From an uncultured Planctomycetales bacterium (GTDB lineage Bacteria; Planctomycetota; Planctomycetia; Pirellulales; S012-138): a DNA stretch of 29,161 nt. The DNA lies in NCBI GenBank assembly GCA_937982665.1, contig CALJLD010000268.1, positions 1-29,161 of the forward strand. The letters are read 5' to 3'. The position numbers and the translations under genes were made by a program. Positions 25,040-29,161 of the stretch are shown in pieces (within the stretch, counting starts at the first letter, position 1; every line of letters begins with the position of its first letter). The notes beneath the pieces were generated by a model. It searched no databases, was not told the DNA's origin, and worked only from the letters and a program-made list of their open reading frames with translations.

Positions 25040-26340
25040 TGCTTTCTACTGACGCTTTTATGCACGCCTGGACGGACGCTCTGCTATCTGCTGTTTCCGC
25101 AATCGCTGGCGAGATGAGCGAACTGCGGCGGCAATTGCATCAGAATCCGGAACCCAGCGGCCAGGAATTTGCCACCAGCTTGTTGGTCTATCGCAAGCTG
25201 GACGAGTTGGGGTTGCCGGTCCGTTTCGGAGCCGAAGGTTGTGGCGTGATTGTCGATTCTCTATCGAACGCCACCACGAACGGATCTTCAACTGGCGAGA
25301 AACAAAACAATCCGCCCAGAATCGCCTTGCGCGCGGATTTGGATGCCTTGCGGATTCATGACGCCAAAGAAGTGCCGTATCGCAGTCAGTGCGACGGCCT
25401 GATGCACGCCTGCGGCCATGACGCGCATACGGCCATTCTGATTGGCGCCGCAACCGCGCTGGAACAACTCCGGCGAAACGACCAACTGCCGTGGCCCATT
25501 TGCTGGCGAGGGGTTTTTCAGCCGGCCGAAGAAACGTGTCAGGGCGCCAAAGCGATGATCGAGATTGGCGCTATGGAGAATGTTGACGCCATTTTTGGAT
25601 TGCACGTCGATCCCAGTCGGGCGGCCGGCCGCATTGGCTTGCGGAGCGGAGCGCTCACAGCCAGTTGCGATACGATCAGTTTCCGCGTTACCGGCCGCGG
25701 AGGACATGCCGCGCGCCCGCACGAGTCGGTGGACTCCATCGCCACGGCCGCGCAACTTGTCAGCAACTTGTATCTCTTTGTCCCTCGCATGACCGATAGC
25801 CAGGATGCGGTCGTGTTGACCATCGGCCAAATTGACGGCGGCGACAATCCCAATGTCATCCCGGAAGAGGTTTACCTGGCCGGCACGCTCCGCACGCTGG
25901 ATGCGAAAGTTCGCAACCGTACGCTGACTCATATTGAACGCCTCGCCCGAGGGCTGGCCGAAACTTCCGAAGCGAAGATCGAAGTTGAGGTCGGCATGTC
26001 CGCGCCTTCGGTCCATAACGATACCACGCTGGTCCGTGTGATGACCGCGGCGGCGGAAAGCGTCGTCGGCACCGCCAACATCGATGGCATTCCCCGTCCC
26101 AGCATGGGCAGCGAGGACTTCGCCTTCTATCTGGACCATGCGCCCGGCTGCATGTTGCGGCTGGGATGCAACTCTCCAGAAGTGGGGAACGCTGGGCTGC
26201 ACTCTGCACGGTTTGATGTGGACGAGCGGTGCCTGGCGATCGGCGCGCGAATGCTCGCGGAAAGTGTGATCCGCTGGAGCGATCCCAAGCGCGAAGTGCA
26301 ACCGCCCGCGGATGGGCGTAATGAATACTCAGCGCTATGA
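25039..26340 (+). CDS. M20D-family amidohydrolase (second copy)
   Basis: 433-residue di-metal amidohydrolase, paralogous to the gene at 10990-12198. Landmarks: LHQNPEPSGQEFATS, ALRADLDALRIHD, HACGHDAHTA (metal ligands), FQPAEETCQGAKAM (catalytic Glu pair), FGLHVDPS, GRGGHAARPHESVDS of the lid domain, MGSEDFAFYLDHAPG and GLHSARFDVDE. The 'GLHVDP' and final His motifs are closer to the consensus than in the first copy. A Ser/Thr/Asn-rich insertion (NATTNGSSTGEKQNN, about residues 76-90) is unusual for the family. No signal peptide. ATG 25039 lies inside a strong hairpin and has no Shine-Dalgarno; ATG 25060 is a plausible alternative that loses only seven residues. The substrate is unknown. Confidence 0.92.
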   Translation: MLSTDAFMHAWTDALLSAVSAIAGEMSELRRQLHQNPEPSGQEFATSLLVYRKLDELGLPVRFGAEGCGVIVDSLSNATTNGSSTGEKQNNPPRIALRADLDALRIHDAKEVPYRSQCDGLMHACGHDAHTAILIGAATALEQLRRNDQLPWPICWRGVFQPAEETCQGAKAMIEIGAMENVDAIFGLHVDPSRAAGRIGLRSGALTASCDTISFRVTGRGGHAARPHESVDSIATAAQLVSNLYLFVPRMTDSQDAVVLTIGQIDGGDNPNVIPEEVYLAGTLRTLDAKVRNRTLTHIERLARGLAETSEAKIEVEVGMSAPSVHNDTTLVRVMTAAAESVVGTANIDGIPRPSMGSEDFAFYLDHAPGCMLRLGCNSPEVGNAGLHSARFDVDERCLAIGARMLAESVIRWSDPKREVQPPADGRNEYSAL

Positions 26341-26408
26341 CGCAGGATTGCTGCTACAGATCTTCGTGAGATTGGTATTCGTCTAAAGCGGCAAATCGTT
26401 CCGTTACG

Positions 26409-26432
26409 TCTCAGGCAACTTCGCCACTGAGA
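26409..26432. terminator. Weak hairpin between convergent genes
   Basis: TCTCAG at 26409-26414 pairs with CTGAGA at 26427-26432 around a 12-base loop, in the 118-base gap where the M20D gene and the M56 gene converge. It is short and without a T-run, so only position supports a terminator role. Confidence 0.2.
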
Positions 26433-26458
26433 GAAGGCGTGCGAATTTCGCCAAGCAG

Positions 26459-29161
26459 TCAACGCATCACGTCGCCCAAGTCAACGTCCGCTCCGCTTTC
26501 CAACGGCTCCACTTCGAAGATCTTCAACCGGCCAAGCTGAAGCTCCATCTTCACGCCGGGGAAAACGTTCTGCAGCGTGAAGCGACCTTCCTCGTCGGTT
26601 GTCGCGGAGGCAACCCTTTGCCGTAGGAGTGCCTTGCTAAAATAGTATTGCGGAAACGGAGTCACAACTTCATCCGGCTCGATCACAATTTCGATCCGCT
26701 GTCCGGTCAATGGCTGGTTATTCTCGTCAACAAGGCGGCCGGAAACTGTTGGCATCGGCGCAAGCTTGACTTGCCTGGTCTCACGGTGTTTGACCCAAAC
26801 TGCTGCGGCCCATTGCCTGCGATGATCGCGAACTAACAGCCTGCGGCGTTCCACGGCCTCCAATCCAAAGACGTCCACCGTTGACCCACCCCATATAGTG
26901 GGGCTATTCAACCGGGATCCCGGCACATATTCCAGACCGGCGATTCTAAACAGAGGGTGTGAACCCACCGCCGTAACGCCCTCGACCGGCTCGCCCTGCG
27001 GATCAACAATTTCGAAAGTTTGCTTTTGCATCGGGATGAGTTTGACGTCATGCGAAAACACCTTGGCATCAGTTTCAATCTCGATGCGGTCAAGCGAATG
27101 GACACTGTCGATACTTTGAAGATGGACGGCATACCGCGGGCGCTCCACGTTCGGCCAACCTGCTTTCTCCGCGCCGGCTCCCGGCAAATACTTGCTCGCA
27201 TCAAGGCCAATCCCAACCAGCAACCCCGGCCCAGGCATGGCCGGAAGCTGGAAGCTGCCATCAGCATCGGTTGCATACAAGTCCGGTACGGCCGAGCTTT
27301 GTGAGCGGCGATAGTTCTTGTAATCGTCGAGGTGCTCGTTCTCCATCAAAGGGAAGTAGCCAACAAGACCGTTAACAGGCTCGCCTGTCTCCGCATTCCG
27401 CAGTTTCCCGGAAACGGGAATGGCGCGTTTCAAACCGATATCAAGCGAGATCGGATCGAACCCACCAGGCTTGGGCACTTCAATGTTCGGCCAGCGAAAA
27501 TACGCCGAGCCCCGTGCCGGCGTGACTTGAACCGTATGAGTCATCTCGCTCCGCGCGGATAGCCTGGCAACGCCGTGGAGTGTGTACTCGCCAGCGGCGT
27601 TGGTTCTTGCTTCCAGGAACCTGCCCATCGTGTAGTTCGTGTTGCCAATCCTGATGCCTTGTATGCCCACTACCGCGTTGGCGATCGGTTCGCCCGTATC
27701 GGCGTCACGGACCACTCCCCGAATTGCCTGGCTGGGTTCGGCGAAATACTCGAACTCCGCGCCATAGCAGATCTTTGTGCGCTTGTTCCAGGAATCGTCA
27801 TAGAGCGGGAACGATTCGACAGCCCTGGTCAGCACGTTCATTTGTGTTCTCGCAACGTTGTCGCCTTCCAACTCCAAAACGACGAGCGCATCCTTTGGCA
27901 GGCCAGAGAATTCAAAACGTCCATCAGCATCTGTCGTGGCGCTGAGCGAATCCACCGGCAGTCCATTGACGATCACCGGCAGGCTGCGGATTGGACGGCC
28001 GCGGAAAGAATCTGCCCGCGTAGAATTCTCCGGCGCTTCCGCCAAGAAGCTGCTGGGCGGGTTCTTTTGCGATTCTTCCAACCATGGCCCGATATCGGCC
28101 CGCGGCGGGATGAATTGCACAACACGCATGCGCGCGTCCGCAATTGGCTTGCCCTCCAGGTCAACTATCCGCCCGCGAATGGAAGCTTCCGCCTTGGCGA
28201 GAGTCAGCTTCTTTTCTTCGGGAAAGCCTGTGGGGAACATGGGCCGAAGCGGCACAAAGCCCGGGGCAAGAACCGTCATCACAAGATGCTGTTGCATAAA
28301 CCCATGGTCCGAGTAACGGCGGTCCAAGTCATTGCGATGCTCCGGGATCTCCGGCCAGGCGATTGTCAGCATTCCGTTACTATCCGACTTTGCGTGAGCG
28401 TGGATGCGCGTCTCGCTGACATCGTTTAAGACACCCTGATCAAACACCGAAATGAAGACCTCCGCTGCGGGGATGGGATTCCCCTCCTCATCAACAATCT
28501 GCCCTGTGACCGATTGCTCGGCGTCAGTCGCGCTATCTTGATCGCCTGTGGTGGCGGTTCCAGTTGCGCCATCTTGCGACGGAGTGTCTCCCGCATCGTT
28601 GCTATGTGCTGAGTTGTTTGCGGTTGAGGATTCGCCAGCGGTGGATTCCGCAACGGCTTCACGCTGACCTTGCACGCCAGCGACTGCAATTGCGACACAC
28701 ACGGTCATCAAAACGGCGATTGCGACGTGGGTTCTGTGGGGCTGTGGCGGGATCTCGCGAGTCGTATCAAGGATTCGATCGATCCGACCCGTCAGCCGCC
28801 CGGAGCGAGCCATGGCGACAAGCAGCGGTCGCCGCGTGCGGCACAAAGAAGCAAACTCCAACAAGTACCGCGCGTACAATGTGCGGCCGGCAGTCTTCCT
28901 CAACACGGCGTCGTCACAACATTCTTCCGCCAACGAAGCGAGCCGCCGCGACAAGGCCCAAGAGAGCGGGTGAAACCAATAGACAGCGCAGCAGCACGCG
29001 CTGAGCAAGCTCACCAGAACATCACGCCGCGCGATATGCGAGAGTTCATGTCGCAACACGGCATCCTGCTTGGCCGCCGTCCACGAGTTCCACATCGTCG
29101 GCACAATGATCCGTGGGCGCCAGATTCCGGCGGTGACCGGCACGGCGATATCCTCGCTCGA
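26459..29161 (-). CDS. M56 (BlaR1-like) peptidase with carboxypeptidase-regulatory-like repeats, N-terminus outside window
   Basis: The frame is open to the right edge, so about the first 200 residues (expected membrane helices) are missing. The 900 visible residues begin with SSEDIAVPVTAGIWRPRIIV, the usual lead-in to the M56 zinc site HELSH, here RHELSHIARRD. A membrane segment follows (VLVSLLSACCCAVYWF), then LAEECCDDAVL with the third ligand. A further transmembrane helix (HVAIAVLMTVCVAIAVAG) leads to a Ser/Thr/Asp-rich linker and about 690 residues of extracytoplasmic beta-sandwich carboxypeptidase-regulatory-like domains (SVTGQIVDEEGNPIPAAEVF, ASIRGRIVDLEGKPIADARM, GVVRDADTGEPIANAVVGI, VSGRLVDENNQPLTGQRIE). 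BlaR1/MecR1 relay cell-wall signals by cleaving a BlaI repressor. Here the penicillin-sensor domain is replaced, so the signal is unknown. A BlaI-type gene, if present, would lie to the right outside the window. Confidence 0.9.
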   Translation of the reverse strand, partial: SSEDIAVPVTAGIWRPRIIVPTMWNSWTAAKQDAVLRHELSHIARRDVLVSLLSACCCAVYWFHPLSWALSRRLASLAEECCDDAVLRKTAGRTLYARYLLEFASLCRTRRPLLVAMARSGRLTGRIDRILDTTREIPPQPHRTHVAIAVLMTVCVAIAVAGVQGQREAVAESTAGESSTANNSAHSNDAGDTPSQDGATGTATTGDQDSATDAEQSVTGQIVDEEGNPIPAAEVFISVFDQGVLNDVSETRIHAHAKSDSNGMLTIAWPEIPEHRNDLDRRYSDHGFMQQHLVMTVLAPGFVPLRPMFPTGFPEEKKLTLAKAEASIRGRIVDLEGKPIADARMRVVQFIPPRADIGPWLEESQKNPPSSFLAEAPENSTRADSFRGRPIRSLPVIVNGLPVDSLSATTDADGRFEFSGLPKDALVVLELEGDNVARTQMNVLTRAVESFPLYDDSWNKRTKICYGAEFEYFAEPSQAIRGVVRDADTGEPIANAVVGIQGIRIGNTNYTMGRFLEARTNAAGEYTLHGVARLSARSEMTHTVQVTPARGSAYFRWPNIEVPKPGGFDPISLDIGLKRAIPVSGKLRNAETGEPVNGLVGYFPLMENEHLDDYKNYRRSQSSAVPDLYATDADGSFQLPAMPGPGLLVGIGLDASKYLPGAGAEKAGWPNVERPRYAVHLQSIDSVHSLDRIEIETDAKVFSHDVKLIPMQKQTFEIVDPQGEPVEGVTAVGSHPLFRIAGLEYVPGSRLNSPTIWGGSTVDVFGLEAVERRRLLVRDHRRQWAAAVWVKHRETRQVKLAPMPTVSGRLVDENNQPLTGQRIEIVIEPDEVVTPFPQYYFSKALLRQRVASATTDEEGRFTLQNVFPGVKMELQLGRLKIFEVEPLESGADVDLGDVMR

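Noticed and set aside
25288..26301. 337-codon open frame on the - strand opposite the second M20D gene
   Set aside because: Antisense to a conserved enzyme and without any motif.
27575..28429. 284-codon open frame on the + strand opposite the M56 gene
   Set aside because: Antisense to the regulatory-like repeats; Arg/His/Cys-rich composition typical of a shadow frame.
1..29161. Search for CRISPR arrays, tRNA/rRNA genes, insertion sequences, phage or defence genes
   Set aside because: Reading both strands I found no spaced identical repeats, no cloverleaf-like segments, no transposase or integrase motifs, and no restriction or abortive-infection domains.

Overview
The window looks like a chromosomal segment of a planctomycete, probably Pirellulales or a near relative. 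Three things suggest this: a polA-coaE-rho gene run, a very large Pirellula/Verrucomicrobium-type haem-binding 'membrane-bound dehydrogenase' protein with HEAT-like repeats, and an M56 (BlaR1-like) peptidase carrying carboxypeptidase-regulatory-like domains. Ribosome binding sites are often weak, TTG/GTG starts occur, and base composition is moderate. No tRNA, rRNA, CRISPR array, insertion sequence or phage gene was recognised.

Left part (1-9.7 kb, all + strand): the 3' part of polA, coaE, rho, hisF, a PilT-type retraction ATPase, a GspE/PilB-like protein that has lost its ATPase motifs, and an RmlD-like short-chain dehydrogenase with altered catalytic residues. The polA 3'-5' exonuclease domain is also degenerate, so three partly inactivated enzyme domains lie within 10 kb. 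The leader before rho is strikingly C-rich and G-poor, which fits autoregulation by Rho.

Middle part (9.7-18.9 kb, + strand): a small four-helix membrane protein, a small Cys-containing protein, an M20D amidohydrolase followed by a GNAT/GNAT-like/cyclic-nucleotide-domain protein, a DinB-fold protein, a MORN-repeat/endonuclease V fusion, and a two-helix membrane protein. Next comes about 1 kb with no confident gene but with a clear 21-bp (seven-codon) tandem repeat. It is followed by a halogenase-like flavoprotein, and then by a 45-residue membrane miniprotein that appears to start at CTG behind a perfect AAGGAG.

Right part (18.9-29.2 kb): the PVC-type cytochrome c/dehydrogenase-like gene on the - strand diverges from an AraC-family regulator, and the shared intergenic region holds a cluster of AACCG/CGGTT palindromes. 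Then come an exported M1-like metallopeptidase and a second M20D amidohydrolase whose start codon is buried in a strong hairpin. At the right edge is the C-terminal part of an M56 peptidase gene on the - strand.

Overall the left end is housekeeping (replication/repair, CoA synthesis, transcription termination, histidine synthesis). The rest is lineage-specific accessory biology: pilus-type ATPases, peptide and amide hydrolysis, nucleic-acid repair and electron transfer. No single multi-gene defence or biosynthetic system is obvious. The most unusual items are the MORN-EndoV fusion, the acetyltransferase/cNMP protein beside a deacylase-type enzyme, the PilT/pseudo-GspE pair, the CTG-start miniprotein and the heptad repeat.
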